Of a stretch of 64,000 nt of DNA, positions 9,089-19,983 are shown one piece after another. The DNA is from Sphingobacteriales bacterium JAD_PAG50586_3 (GTDB taxonomy: Bacteria; Bacteroidota; Bacteroidia; CAMBQF01): positions 1,320,616-1,384,615 of the forward strand of contig CP096135.1 in the NCBI GenBank assembly GCA_023213195.1, written 5' to 3'. The notes beneath the pieces were generated by a model. That model was not told the DNA's origin. It was given only the letters and a program-made list of their open reading frames with translations, and did no database searches. The position numbers and the translations under genes were made by a program. How positions within the stretch are numbered: the first letter of the stretch is position 1; the number at the start of each line of letters is the position of its first letter.

Positions 9089-9625
9089 CTATTTATCGAA
9101 GATGTTTTCTTCATACGCCGTCGAACCACCAACTGGCGTACTTCTTTCGTCCTCTTCTTCGTCGAGGGCGGCCAAGGCGCTAGGCAATACCTTAATGGTA
9201 GCCGGTTGCACCACAGCAAATTGCTTTTTATCGTTTTGGATGTAGTTAAACTCGCCGCCCAGTACAAAATCGCCCTCGGCTTTGCGGTTAACTTTAACCT
9301 GATAAGTAACTGTGATTTGTTTGTCTTTTGGAAGAGATAGCCATATTAGCTTGGCTTTACCGTCTTTTGCAAAAGCATGGAAATCTTTACCGTTCTTCAG
9401 CTTGGCTGAGAAACCACGTGGCAGGTTTTGCTGCAAGCGTGCAAAGCTTTCAAGGTTGTCTTTGTTAATGGTGAAGGTTACATCAAAGGTTTCGCCTGCG
9501 GTAATTACCGGGGGCACCTGTTGAGTGATGCTGATTTCGGGTTTTTGGGCTTTGGTGGTTATGCTTGTCGCAAACAAAGTACATACAACAAGGCACTTTA
9601 TAGCCTGGTGGAGGTTGGGTTTCAT
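9089..9625 (-). CDS. Secreted protein with one Ig-like domain, unknown function
   Basis: 178 residues. A signal peptide ending TSITTKAQ is followed by a beta-rich domain (VPPVITAGETFDVTFTINK, QQNLPRGFSAKL, KAKLIWLSLPKDKQITVTY). The C-terminus is acidic (LDEEEDERST). The domain matches a family of short secreted Bacteroidota proteins that I recognise by pattern only and for which I know no function. It is not a T9SS cargo, as no sorting domain is present. Monocistronic, with its own terminator at 9031-9064. Confidence 0.6.
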   Translation of the reverse strand: MKPNLHQAIKCLVVCTLFATSITTKAQKPEISITQQVPPVITAGETFDVTFTINKDNLESFARLQQNLPRGFSAKLKNGKDFHAFAKDGKAKLIWLSLPKDKQITVTYQVKVNRKAEGDFVLGGEFNYIQNDKKQFAVVQPATIKVLPSALAALDEEEDERSTPVGGSTAYEENIFDK

Positions 9626-10041
9626 AACTTAATTGGGTTAAGGGTTAAAACTCGATAGCAAAGATAGGAGCGCAAATTTGGTATGCTTTGCAAGTTGCAT
9701 GCGCAACACTACCGGAGTAAGGAAAAACAGCCTTTTGCCATAATAGCATCGCAGCGTAAAATACTAGAATGCCTTATTTATAAGGGTTTTTTACGCGGTA
9801 ATAAAAAAACAATCTTACATAGGTTGATGTAAGGTGATGTTGTAAAACAGGGCAGAGCAACTAGGTAGGTGCCCAACTACACTGCATAAAACTTACATGG
9901 GTGTTTAGTAGGGGTGTATGCTAAAAATCAGTTTTTAGTGAAATCGAGTACCAAAAAATGCAGTATTTATACCCATTTTTGTAGCCTTAATTCGTAAGCA
10001 TATCAATTTGGCCTATTTTTATAACAGGCATTATAGTATAT
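9626..10041. other. Intergenic region, little to see
   Basis: This 416-nt gap lies between divergent genes. It holds an inverted repeat CTTACAT-N6-ATGTAAG at about 9814-9833 that could be an operator, and several AT-rich stretches, but no exact promoter box and no ORF. No RNA gene is recognisable. Confidence 0.4.
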
Positions 10042-11724
10042 ATGGATAATAAAGAGCTTGCCGCAAGGTTTAAACTTCTGGCAGATTTAATAGAACTAAC
10101 CGGAGGGAACGATTTTAAGGCGAAGTCGTACCAAAACGCGGCCTTTAAACTTTCTAAATGGCCCACCGACCTTTTTGCTTTGCCTGAAGAAGAGATTGGC
10201 AGCATAGAGGGCATAGGTGCAGGCATACTAGCTAAAATAAAAGAGATAAAGCAAACCGGCACCATGGCCGACCTTGATGCTTTATTACAGCAGGTACCTG
10301 TTGGCGTAATAGAAATGCTAAGCATAAAAGGCATAGGGGCTAAAAAGGTTAGGCTTATATGGAAGGAATTGGAGATTGAAACCGTTGGCGAACTGTTATA
10401 TGCCTGCCACGAGAACCGCTTAGCCAAACTTAAAGGCTTTGGGGAGAAGACGCAGGCCGAGGTTGTAAAATCTATAGAGTTTAGGCAGGCCAATGTAGGC
10501 AGGCTTAAATACTATAAGGCCGAAGCCATTGCCAATACTTTTGTAGATGCCTTTAGCATGGCGTTAGAAGGCAGGCGGGTAGAGGTTACCGGCGAGGTGC
10601 GCCGTAAAATGGAGGTGGTAGATGTTATAGAGTGGATAGCTGAAGATTCTGCTGAAGATGTATTGATTGCTTTGCTAAGTGCTACAGAGGGAGTTATGTT
10701 TGTGGAAAGCGATGGCGATGCTATTACCTTCAAACTAAACCAGTCCTATAATTGCAAGATACACTTAACACCGGCTGAAGAATTTACATATCGCTGGTGG
10801 GAAACTACAGGCAGTGCCATGCATATAAGCTTAGTTGGCTATACGGGCGAAGATACCATTGAAACCGAAGAGGAGATATACGAAAGCCGTGGACTATATT
10901 ATATAGTACCCGAATTGCGCGAGGGTAGGGACGAGGTTGAGTTGGCTGCTACTTTAGAAGTATCGGAAGGGTTGTTGGAATATGAAGATATAAAAGGCAT
11001 GTTGCATAATCACAGTACCTATAGCGATGGTTTGCACACCCTGCGCGATATGGCTGTATATTGCAAAGAGCAAGGCTGGGAATACCTGGGCATTTGCGAC
11101 CACTCTCAAACGGCAGTATATGCGGGAGGCTTAAAGCCTGAACGTATTATAGAGCAGCATGCCGAGATTGATAAGCTGAATATAGAACTGGCCCCATTTA
11201 AAATACTTAAAGGCATAGAGTCTGATATATTGGGCGATGGCTCTTTAGATTATACTGATGAGGTACTTAGTAGTTTCGATTTTGTGGTAGCATCTATCCA
11301 CCAGGGCTTTAAAATGAGTGCGGAGCAAGCCACGGCACGCCTTATTAAAGCAATTGAAAACCCGCATACAACTATACTAGGTCACCCAACGGGCAGGCTG
11401 TTATTATCGCGCCCGGGATACCCGGTAAACCACGAGGCTATTATTGATGCCTGCGCAAAGCATGGCGTAGTAATAGAACTTAATGCCAACCCTAATCGTT
11501 TAGATATGGACTGGCGTTGGATTAAATATGCTACTGATAAAGGGGTGCTGATATCCATCAATCCCGATGCACACGCTAAAGAAGGTTACCACGACACCTA
11601 CTATGGCGTATGTGCCGCCCGCAAAGGGTATTTAAAACCCGAACAAACGTTTAACTGTTTTGCGCTAAGCCAGATACAGGATTATTTGGCAAAGCGTAAG
11701 CAGCATGTGGGTACTAATGTTTAA
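10042..11724 (+). CDS. PolX-like protein: HhH and Pol beta-like fold fused to a PHP domain
   Basis: The 560 residues match bacterial PolX in length and order. Helix-hairpin-helix motifs lie at about 55-63 (IEGIGAGI), 95-102 (IKGIGAKK) and 130-135. A nucleotidyltransferase region follows (160-310). The PHP domain runs from residue 320 with metal ligands LHNHSTYSDG (His322, His324, Asp329), GICDHS, and NPDAH near 520. The polymerase site is degenerate: the usual GSxRR...GDID reads GEVRR (184-188) and VDVI (193-196), so the second Asp is missing. PHP nuclease chemistry looks intact; polymerase activity is doubtful. Expected role: gap processing and 3'-end cleaning in DNA repair. Confidence 0.9.
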   Translation: MDNKELAARFKLLADLIELTGGNDFKAKSYQNAAFKLSKWPTDLFALPEEEIGSIEGIGAGILAKIKEIKQTGTMADLDALLQQVPVGVIEMLSIKGIGAKKVRLIWKELEIETVGELLYACHENRLAKLKGFGEKTQAEVVKSIEFRQANVGRLKYYKAEAIANTFVDAFSMALEGRRVEVTGEVRRKMEVVDVIEWIAEDSAEDVLIALLSATEGVMFVESDGDAITFKLNQSYNCKIHLTPAEEFTYRWWETTGSAMHISLVGYTGEDTIETEEEIYESRGLYYIVPELREGRDEVELAATLEVSEGLLEYEDIKGMLHNHSTYSDGLHTLRDMAVYCKEQGWEYLGICDHSQTAVYAGGLKPERIIEQHAEIDKLNIELAPFKILKGIESDILGDGSLDYTDEVLSSFDFVVASIHQGFKMSAEQATARLIKAIENPHTTILGHPTGRLLLSRPGYPVNHEAIIDACAKHGVVIELNANPNRLDMDWRWIKYATDKGVLISINPDAHAKEGYHDTYYGVCAARKGYLKPEQTFNCFALSQIQDYLAKRKQHVGTNV

Positions 11725-11745
11725 TTTTATAGTTTATACATAGCA

Positions 11746-13454
11746 ATGAGCAACACCGCAATAAATACTAAACTGTTTTTACCTGCTGATTTTAAAATTA
11801 CCAATTGGGCTAGCCTTCAACCTTATTATGTTGATTTGGCTAACCGAGAGATAAACTCTGTAGCTGAATTGGAACAATGGATGGCCGACCGTAGCGATTT
11901 GGAAGCCTTTTTAGAGGAAGACATGGGTTGGCGCTATATTAAAACCAACTGTAATACAGAGGATAAAGCATTGGCAGAAAGCTTCCAGTTTTTTATTACA
12001 GAGATTCAGCCCCAGGTAGCCCCGTACGATGATAAGCTGAACCAAAAGCTGATTGCATCGCCCTATTTAGAGCAGTTAGATGCCTATAAGTATGAGGTTT
12101 TGGTTCGCGGAGTAAAGAAGCAGTTGGAGATTTTCAGGGATGAAAATATCCCATTGTATACCGAGATTGAAAGTACACAGCATGAGTACGGTATTATAAC
12201 TGGCAGCATGGTTATAGAGGTTGATGGCAAGGAATATACCATGCCCCAAGCTTCGAACTTTTTAAAGATACCGACCGTAGCAAGCGCGAAGATGTATATG
12301 TACGTATTAAAACGCGTCGCTTAGCCGATAAAGATGTGCTGAATGAGTTGTTTAATAAACTGATTGCATTGCGCCATAAAGTGGCGTTAAATGCAGGGTA
12401 CAGCAACTTTCGCGATTATATGTTTGCCGCCATGGGCCGCTTTGATTATACGGTTGAAGATTGTCACAACTTTCACCAATCGGTTAAGGAGTACATAAAA
12501 CCGGTATGCGATACTATTGACGAAAATCGCAGGCTTGCATTGGGTTACGATACTCTAAAGCCCTGGGATACAGAAGTTGATACAGAAGGCAAAGCCCCGC
12601 TTAAACCCAGCGAAACAACGGCTGAACTGCTTGATAAAGCCATAACCTGTTTCAATACCATAGACCCGTTTTTTGGCCAGTGCCTAGATACTATGAAGAG
12701 CATGGGTCACTTAGATTTAGAGTCGCGCAAGGGCAAAGCGCCGGGTGGGTTTAACTACCCATTGTATCAATCTAATGTGCCGTTTATCTTTATGAATTCG
12801 GCCAACTCTATGCGAGATTTGGTTACGATAGTACACGAGGGCGGCCATGCCATCCACTCGTTCCTGTCTAAAGACTTAGAGCTTACCGACTTTAAATCTA
12901 CCCCATCTGAGATAGCCGAGATAGCCTCTATGGCCATGGAGCTTATCAGCATGGAGCATTGGGATGTTATTTTTACCAATCCGGAAGACTTTAAGCGCGC
13001 CAAGAAATACCAACTGGAAAAAGCCATTTCGGCCCTGCCATGGATAGCACAGATTGATAAATTTCAACACTGGATTTATGAGAACCCTACCCACACAAAT
13101 GAGCAACGCGATGCGTATTGGTTAAGCCTGTGTGCCGAGTTTGGCAGCAATTTGCTAGACTGGACAGGCCATCAAGATGGGCTTGCCAACCAATGGCAAA
13201 AGCAACTGCATTTATACGAGGTGCCTTTTTATTACATAGAGTATGGCATTGCCCAATTGGGTGCTATTGCTATTTGGCGCAACTACAAAAACAACCCCGC
13301 AAAAACACTGGAGCAATACAAAGCAGCACTTACCCTAGGCTATACCCGACCGTTGCCTGAGTTATACGAAACAGCTGGTATACGTTTCGACTTTTCTGCC
13401 GCTTATGTAAAAGAGCTGGGCGATTTTGTAATGGCTGAGATTAAGGCGTTGTAG
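11746..13454 (+). CDS. M3-family oligoendopeptidase, frameshifted
   Basis: Zinc metallopeptidase of the oligoendopeptidase F/thimet type, cytosolic. The zinc motif HEGGHAIHSF is followed by SEIAEIASMAMELIS, supplying the third ligand. The frame breaks at the AAA of 12264-12266. One extra A joins SNFLK to DTDRSKREDVYVRIK in the next frame and gives a normal 569-residue protein. This looks like a homopolymer error. The start at 11746 is 21 nt after the PolX-like gene, and recX begins 3 nt after its stop, so the three genes form a probable operon. Confidence 0.88.
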
Positions 13455-13457
13455 TAT

Positions 13458-13921
13458 ATGTCCCTTCATTCTGATTTAGAGTTATTGCAAAAGGCCGCTG
13501 CCTATTGTGCCTACCGCGAGCGTACGGTTGCAGAGGTAACAGATAAGCTACGCACACTGGGCGCAACCGATGTTCAGAAAGAGAAAATTATAGCCAAACT
13601 TATTGCTGAAAAATATATTGACGAGAGCCGATTTGCGGCATCGTTCGTACGCGGTAAATTCAATGTAAACAAATGGGGCAGGCTTAAAATTAAAGCCGAG
13701 CTTAACTTTAAAGGTATTGATAAAAAGCAGGTAGAGAAGGCCTTGAAGGAAATTAACGAGAGCGACTACCTATCAACCCTAAAAAAATTACTGGAGAAGA
13801 AAGCCAAAGAAGTAAAGGCGAAGCCCCGGCTAAAGCCAGAGCTAAGTTAATGCGGTTTGCTTATTCTAAAGGCTATGAGCCGGAGGTAATTAATAGGGTA
13901 CTAAGCGGGTTTAAGCTTTAG
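13458..13921 (+). CDS. recX: Regulatory protein RecX, frameshifted near the 3' end
   Basis: RecX binds and inhibits RecA filaments. The helical repeat signatures are visible: AAAYCAYRERTVAEVTDKL, YIDESRFAASFVRGKF and WGRLKIKAELNFKGI. The frame breaks at about 13808-13812. Adding one A there extends the protein through RAKLMRFAYSKGYEPEVI to a stop at 13919-13921, which is the expected third RecX repeat. The 3' end overlaps the convergent cargo gene by 4 nt. Confidence 0.85.
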
Positions 13922-15567
13922 TAGGTAGACTTTATAATTTTATCTACTCTATTATGGTTACCTATCTGTGTGCGTAGAATATAAATACCATCTGTAAGGT
14001 CGGCTATGCTGGTATTAATAACACTAACACCCTCAAAAATATCGCCTTGGTATATGCTTTTCACTTTACGGCCACTTATATCAAATAATTCAATTAACAT
14101 TTTGTGATTGTGCCTAATACCAATTTTAATGTTTAATACCTCATTTGCGGGTATAGGTGATAATTCAATGGTGTGTTCTGCAACAGGGTCAACTATTAAA
14201 ATATCGGTAGAGCGTATAATCTTTTCTTCTACCATATAATCTTGTTCAACAACGTTTGTATTACCAGCACTAATAGTTGCTTTTCGTACACTACCCATGC
14301 GCAAGCCCGGTATATCCACTACAATAAAATATTCGCCTTGCGGAACGTTAAGAAATGAATACTCTCCATTTTCTCCACTTTTACAATAGCGGTAAACTAA
14401 ATTGTCGTTTTGCCCTATCAATAAAACGCTTGCGCCAATATATCCATATCCTTGCTCTGTTGTTTTCATGCCGTTAAGGCCATAACCTATTTCGCCGGAA
14501 ATAACACCAACACCTTGGTCTAATACCAGCATGGTAACATCGGCCTGATAATTAATACAGGGAATATTAATTATAGTAGCAGAGTCCCAGCTATATGCAT
14601 TGGTATGGTACTTAGGAAATGAGTTTGGGTATACATTTGGGTCTAATTCGCCTTTTACTATGTATTGTCCAATAGGCAGGTCTGAAAATGAGTAAAACCC
14701 ATTTGTACCTATTGCTTGACTGTTTAACAATTGTGCTTGAGTAGAATCGGTACTGTATTCATACAGATATGCTGTACCTGAACTTGCCGGGTTGCCTTGG
14801 TATGTAACATAGCCACTAATATTATTAGAGCCTGCAGGGTAGCCCTCTAAAAGCACACCCGAGTCATAAATACCATCGCCAGCATCGGCAATTTTAATTT
14901 TCATGTGATAGGTAACACCTGTTTGGGCAAAGAATTTAGCGTATAAAACGGTTGTATGCCCATCGTACTGCAAATAAGGCCCGCCTGTATTGTCTACATA
15001 ATAATTGGTATTCGATATTTGGTTTACGTTATTGATGGCAATAGGAGTTGACGTTCCGGGTATCATCGATATGTTTTGCTCTCCGCTTATACCGGGTCCG
15101 CTAATGAAAAAGCCGAAAACATCATTATAAACTTGTCCAACAAATTCAGGGTATTCTTCTGAGCCAAATACATATTTTACAAATACACTATCGTCAATTT
15201 CGCTGGTAAAATCAAATTCTAAAATGGCCGCATCGTACGTTTCAAACCCACATATAGATGTTAAGAGTGCGTCACCTGGCATGCCATTATCTACGCCCGA
15301 ACTGGCAATATTATTAGGGCCCATAGCAAGTATTCTATTGCCGGTAGTTAATATCATACCTTCAGTTAACCCAATGTTTGCGTTGTTTGCATTGTAAACA
15401 CCTAGTGCAATAGGGGCGCCCGTATAGGTTATATTGGTAATATTAGCGCAACTACCACCTAATACTTTTGCCAGTGCGTTGGCAGGAGTGCCGGGCATTA
15501 CAACCAATTGCGCGTGGCAGGTAGCAACGGCAAAAAACAATACGGCAAACAGATATACCTTTTTCAT
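13918..15567 (-). CDS. Choice-of-anchor-L protein with T9SS type A sorting domain
   Basis: 549 residues. A signal peptide ends AVATCHAQ. The choice-of-anchor-L domain is recognised by [37 protein letters not shown] and [16 protein letters not shown]. Two carboxypeptidase-regulatory-like folds follow (NISGYVTYQGNPASSGTAYL; IASVLL region). The C-terminal type A sorting domain contains LSPIPANEVLNIKI and ends KIIKSTY. It is a secreted surface protein, possibly adhesive or structural; the partner is unknown. It lies beside a paralogue (15643-17298) on the same strand. Confidence 0.85.
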   Translation of the reverse strand: MKKVYLFAVLFFAVATCHAQLVVMPGTPANALAKVLGGSCANITNITYTGAPIALGVYNANNANIGLTEGMILTTGNRILAMGPNNIASSGVDNGMPGDALLTSICGFETYDAAILEFDFTSEIDDSVFVKYVFGSEEYPEFVGQVYNDVFGFFISGPGISGEQNISMIPGTSTPIAINNVNQISNTNYYVDNTGGPYLQYDGHTTVLYAKFFAQTGVTYHMKIKIADAGDGIYDSGVLLEGYPAGSNNISGYVTYQGNPASSGTAYLYEYSTDSTQAQLLNSQAIGTNGFYSFSDLPIGQYIVKGELDPNVYPNSFPKYHTNAYSWDSATIINIPCINYQADVTMLVLDQGVGVISGEIGYGLNGMKTTEQGYGYIGASVLLIGQNDNLVYRYCKSGENGEYSFLNVPQGEYFIVVDIPGLRMGSVRKATISAGNTNVVEQDYMVEEKIIRSTDILIVDPVAEHTIELSPIPANEVLNIKIGIRHNHKMLIELFDISGRKVKSIYQGDIFEGVSVINTSIADLTDGIYILRTQIGNHNRVDKIIKSTY

Positions 15568-15642
15568 AGCAAGTAATTTATTCTTAAACGAAAGTATGGC
15601 CGTTTAAGTATATAGCAAAGAACATATTAGGCGGCTTATCGC

Positions 15643-17298
15643 TTAATATACCTCTGTTTTAGTAATCTTACGTACAATAGTATCAGCGCTGTTGGTAACC
15701 AAGCGCAGGTAATAAATACCATCGGTTAAACCGCCCAGATTGCCTTGTATTTGTTGGAAACCCGCATTAAGGTTACCATTAAACACATTAGCTACTTTTT
15801 GACCCATTGCGTTGTAAACATCAACTGTAACATAGGTGTTTTTTATCAAGGTAAAGGCGGCAGTAAATGGCCCTTCGGTTGGGTTGGGCTGTACTTTTAA
15901 CCCAATTATAATTGGGTTTTCTATAACCGGCAGCGGGGTGTCTGAAATAATAATTTTGTTAGCCCCTACAATATAGCTTTGGTTGGTAAATATGCGGTTA
16001 CTTGGGCTAATGGTAACGGTGCGTATAGCATCCATCAATAAGCCCGGTACATCTACCATAATGTTATACGTACCATCTGGCACATTACCAAAATGGAACT
16101 GGCCGTTATCGTTAGTTAGGTCAAAACCATACACAAGGTTATCGGCAGTACCTACAAGGTATACGTGGCCGTTAACCAGCGGGGCGCCATCTTTCGATAC
16201 TTTTAAAATCTGGCCCGAGTTGCCAATAGTGCCGGTAATATCGCCAAGGCCATTGTTAAGCACCAGCAATTGCATATCTAAATCGTAGTTAGCACACGGG
16301 GCCGATATAATGGTGGCATCATTCCACATGTAAGCACTATCAAAATATATAGGGTAGGTGTTAGGGTGCAAAATGGTATCAAGGGTAAGGCGCACATTAT
16401 AAGCCCCCGATGTTACGTTAGGGAATGTATAGCTGCCGTTTACAATAGGCTGAACATCTATAAGCGGCGCAGCGGTAGAATCGGTATTGTAGCCAAATAA
16501 CTCGGCAGTACCTCCTTGTGCGGGCTGGCCCAGGTGGGTTACATTACCTGTCATAGACTGGGTAGAGGTAGCGTAGGTTTTTAAGAATACGCCCGAATCA
16601 AATATGCCATCGCCTACATCGCCAATGGCAATAGTAAGTGTGTAAACCACTCCTGAGTCTGCATAAAAAGATGCAGTTAGTGGTAGGGTGTAGCCATCAT
16701 ATTGTAAGGCGGTGCCTGCAGTATTATCTACATAAAAATTAGGGTAAGCAAACTGGTTAACATTGTCTATAGACACAGGGATTTGTGTACCGGGTATTAG
16801 TGCTATGTTTTGGCTTGGCATGCCTGTAGCTTGTACAAAAAAGCCGAAAATATCGTTATAGCCGGAGTTTACAAATTCAGGGTATTCTTCCGAAGCAAAG
16901 ATGTAATCAACCGAAACAGTACCTGAATACGAAGCCTGAAAGTTAAAAGTTAGTCAGGTAGCATCATAGGTAAAAGTACCTGATGGCAGGTATTGGTTTA
17001 GCTGGCTGTTGCCCCCAAGGCCGTTATCGTTGCCAATGCTTCCATTGTCATTAATGCCTTGGGCGTTTAAAGCCTGCCCGGTGGTAATAAGTATACCATC
17101 GCCAAAACCCGGAAAGTTAGAGTAAACCGCAGAAGTGCCATTGCCTGCGTTATATGTTACGTTTGATATATTTACACAGTTGCCACCTAATATGGTTGGT
17201 ATAAGCTGTTGCCAGTTAGCACTGGTGTCTATAACCAGTTGGCTTTTTGCCGAAATAACTAAAGAAAGGGCAATAAACAGAGTAAAAAGTCTTTTCAT
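15643..17298 (-). CDS. Choice-of-anchor-L protein with T9SS type A sorting domain, in-frame TGA
   Basis: Paralogue of the neighbour, about 552 codons. Order: signal peptide (LFIALSLVISAKSQ), anchor-L domain with [35 protein letters not shown], regulatory-like folds (SMTGNVTHLGQPAQGGTAEL), then a sorting domain with VQPNPTEGPF and the end KITKTEVY. A TGA at 16954-16956 interrupts the gene without a change of frame, between TFTYDAT and LTFNFQAS. TGG (Trp) would need one base change. UGA is a stop elsewhere in the window (54034 gene), so this is an error or a true nonsense mutation. Confidence 0.8.
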
Positions 17299-17364
17299 AG
17301 TAGATGCTTATCTACCAAATATAGGAAAATTCAGTAAAGCAAACAAAAAGACCGGGAGAAAATG

Positions 17365-18720
17365 CTACTTCTTACGGAAGAAAATAGTTATGGGTACACC
17401 ATTAAAATCAAACTTCTCGCGCATTTGGTTCTCTATAAAGCGTTTATAGGGGTCTTTAATGTATTGCGGAAGGTTGCAGAAAAACGCGAATGCCGGGTAA
17501 GCCAGCGGCATTTGGGTAATGTATTTTATTTTTATGTACTTGCCTTTGTTAGCAGGTGGCGGTGTATGCTCAATTATCGGCAGCATGGCATCGTTAATCT
17601 TACGGGTAGCAATACGTTTAGTCCTGTTGTTGTAAACTGCCTGTGCCGATTCTATAGCTTTTAAAATGCGGGTTTTCTCGGTAGCCGAAGTAAATACTAC
17701 CGGAAAGTCTACAAAAGGGGCCGTTAGTTTTTTAATGGCCTGCTCGTATTCTTTTGGGGTATTGCTGGTTTTGTTCTCTACCAAATCCCACTTGTTTACC
17801 AATACTACCAAGCCTTTGTTGTTGCGGTGGGCAAGCCATAAAATGTTCAAATCCTGGCTTTCAAAACCCTGTGTGGCGTCTATCATTAAAATACACACAT
17901 CGCAATCTTCAATAGCGCGAACTGAGCGCATAACACTGTAAAACTCAAGGTCTTCATGCACCTTGGCCTTGCGGCGCAAACCGGCGGTGTCTATCAACAA
18001 CACATCGTGGCCATAAGCCTTGTAGTGAGTATCAATAGTATCGCGGGTGGTGCCTGCAATGTCGGTAACTATGTTACGGTCAAAGCCAAGCAACGCATTT
18101 ATTAGCGATGATTTACCTACGTTTGGCCTGCCAACAATGGCAAATTTAGGTATGTAATCTTTTGTTTTTGGTATCGGGTTGCCATCTTCGTCCTCTCCAA
18201 ACTCTTCGTATTCAATGGGTGGTTCAGGCTTAAGCACCTTAACAATCTCGTCGCATAGCTCTCCAGTGCCGCTACCGTTAATTGATGATAGTGCGTAAGG
18301 GTCGCCAAGGCCAAGCGAGTAAAACTCGGCAGCCTGGGCAATACGGGCGTTATTATCAACCTTGTTAGCCACTAAAAATATAGGCTTTTTACTGCGGCGT
18401 ATAACATTTGCCACATCTTCATCTAAAGGTGTAACGCCTTCTTCAACATCAACAACAAAAAGTAAAACATCGGCTTCTTCAACCGCTATTTGCACCTGTT
18501 TGCGTATTTCTTCTTCAAAAATATCTTCAGAACCCTGAATGTAGCCGCCGGTATCAATAAGGGTAAATTCGCGTCCGTTCCACTCGGCAGTACCGTAATG
18601 GCGGTCGCGGGTAACGCCCGATATAGAGTCAACAATGGCCTTGCGGCTCTCTGTTAAACGGTTAAACAGCGTGCTTTTGCCCACATTTGGGCGTCCTACT
18701 ATGGCTACAATATTACTCAA
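17365..18720 (-). CDS. der: Ribosome biogenesis GTPase Der (EngA)
   Basis: Essential double GTPase for 50S subunit assembly. Two tandem G domains are visible: [14 protein letters not shown] near residue 9 with DTGGY, and [14 protein letters not shown] near residue 200 with DTAGL and NKWD. A C-terminal KH-like domain follows. 451 residues, slightly longer than the usual 435-440. The gene reads through without interruption. A -7 box TATCTTTG lies about 20 nt before the ATG. Confidence 0.97.
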   Translation of the reverse strand: MSNIVAIVGRPNVGKSTLFNRLTESRKAIVDSISGVTRDRHYGTAEWNGREFTLIDTGGYIQGSEDIFEEEIRKQVQIAVEEADVLLFVVDVEEGVTPLDEDVANVIRRSKKPIFLVANKVDNNARIAQAAEFYSLGLGDPYALSSINGSGTGELCDEIVKVLKPEPPIEYEEFGEDEDGNPIPKTKDYIPKFAIVGRPNVGKSSLINALLGFDRNIVTDIAGTTRDTIDTHYKAYGHDVLLIDTAGLRRKAKVHEDLEFYSVMRSVRAIEDCDVCILMIDATQGFESQDLNILWLAHRNNKGLVVLVNKWDLVENKTSNTPKEYEQAIKKLTAPFVDFPVVFTSATEKTRILKAIESAQAVYNNRTKRIATRKINDAMLPIIEHTPPPANKGKYIKIKYITQMPLAYPAFAFFCNLPQYIKDPYKRFIENQMREKFDFNGVPITIFFRKK

Positions 18721-18739
18721 TCAGTGTTTTTTAAGGTTG

Positions 18740-18747
18740 CAAAGATA
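18740..18747 (-). promoter_or_regulatory. -7 box of der
   Basis: TATCTTTG on the minus strand, 19 nt upstream of the start codon at 18720. No good -33 TTG is seen. Confidence 0.45.
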
Positions 18748-18806
18748 GAAAAACAAGCCGAATAGGCCGATTATATATTCAATAGACCTAATTTCGTAGC
18801 CCTTAA

Positions 18807-19914
18807 ATGCAGCAAACCCCCACTATATTGGTAGCACCCTTAAACTGGGGGCTGGGCCATGCAACCCGTTGCATCCCTATAATAAACAACCTGTTAGCGC
18901 GTGGCTGCAAGGTTATTATTGCCTCATCGGCAAGGCCATACCACCTGCTTAAAAAGAGTTTCCGCAACTGGAGCATATTTACTTTCCCAACTACGAAATA
19001 GAGTACCCCGAGAATGAAAATATGGCGGTAACCTTACTGCGCAAAGGCCCCGAGATGTTTTTACAGACCTATAAGGAAAACCGCAGACTGCAACATCTTA
19101 TTTGGGAGCACAACATACATGGGGTTATTGCCGATAACCGGTTTGGGTTTTACAACCACTGCATACCTACCGTGTTTTTAGCCCACCAGCTAAACCTGCA
19201 AATGACAGATGGGTTTGCCTGGCTAAAGCCCATTGCCAATGGCCTAAACCTAAAATATGCCCGCAAATTTACCCGCATCTGGGTGCCCGATTTTAAAGGC
19301 GAGCCTAACCTTACAGGACAACTATCTCACTTTGAGGGTTTGCCGCGTACCGCTAGTTATATTGGCCCTCTTTCTCGGTTTGCAGGGGTAAAGGCAGAAA
19401 AGACAGGGGCTTTTGATGGGTATGATGTGCTTATTACCATGTCTGGACCCGAGCCGCAGCGCACCTTGCTTGAAGATAGGCTTACCGAACAAGCCATTAA
19501 ACTACCCTATAAAACCTTAATGGTGGTGGGTAAAACAGAGGAGAATGCTGATACGGTAGAGGTAAGTGGCAACGTACATAAGGTAGCCCATTTGCCTACT
19601 AACCAAATGCTAGAGGCTATGCAGGCGGTAAAGTACATCGTATGCCGGTCGGGCTACTCTACCATTATGGACCTTGTAGCACTTGGCTTAAAAGCCGCTT
19701 TTATACCAACCCCCGGCCAGCCTGAACAGGAATACCTATGGCTGAAACCTATATGCAAATGGGTGTTGCACCCTTTGCTACCCAATCGTCTGTGCAGTTA
19801 AAAGAATTATTGGCTGATTATGATAGCTACAAGGGTTTTGCAGGGTTTCAATTGAGTAACGAACCGCTTAATAAAGCCATAGAAGATTTTTTATTGCTGG
19901 TGCAACAAGGCTAA
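18807..19914 (+). CDS. MurG-like (GT28) glycosyltransferase, two frameshifts
   Basis: The N-terminus APLNWGLGHATRCIPIINNLL is the glycine loop of GT-B enzymes of the MurG/UDP-GlcNAc transferase type. The C-terminal half carries the donor-site pattern (ITMSGPEPQRTLLE; VCRSGYSTIMDLVALG; IPTPGQPEQEYL). The frame breaks twice: at the A-run 18951-18955, where one more A gives LKKEFPQLEHIYFPNYE, and near 19738, after QEYL. The rebuilt protein is about 369 residues and ends at 19914. The likely substrate is a nucleotide sugar; the acceptor is unknown. It is not the peptidoglycan murG itself, judging by the absent neighbours and divergent N-terminus. Confidence 0.8.
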
Positions 19915-19925
19915 AGCTATTTTCG

Positions 19926-19933
19926 TAAATTTG
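19926..19933 (+). promoter_or_regulatory. Candidate -7 box ahead of the 19984 gene
   Basis: TAAATTTG fits TAnnTTTG, 50 nt before the ATG. No -33 partner is evident. Confidence 0.35.
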
Positions 19934-19983
19934 AGAGGAACAATTGTCCTATACATTTGTTATAATTTCAAATTTTACGAGTT

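Noticed and set aside
9814..9833. ECF-like box near the inverted repeat CTTACAT/ATGTAAG
   Set aside because: GTAAGG at about 9828 is not followed by CGACTA at 15 nt; it is an inverted repeat only.
16954..16956. UGA read as Trp or selenocysteine
   Set aside because: UGA is a normal stop in the L,D-transpeptidase gene (54034-54036), no recoding element is evident, and the same window has many plain errors.
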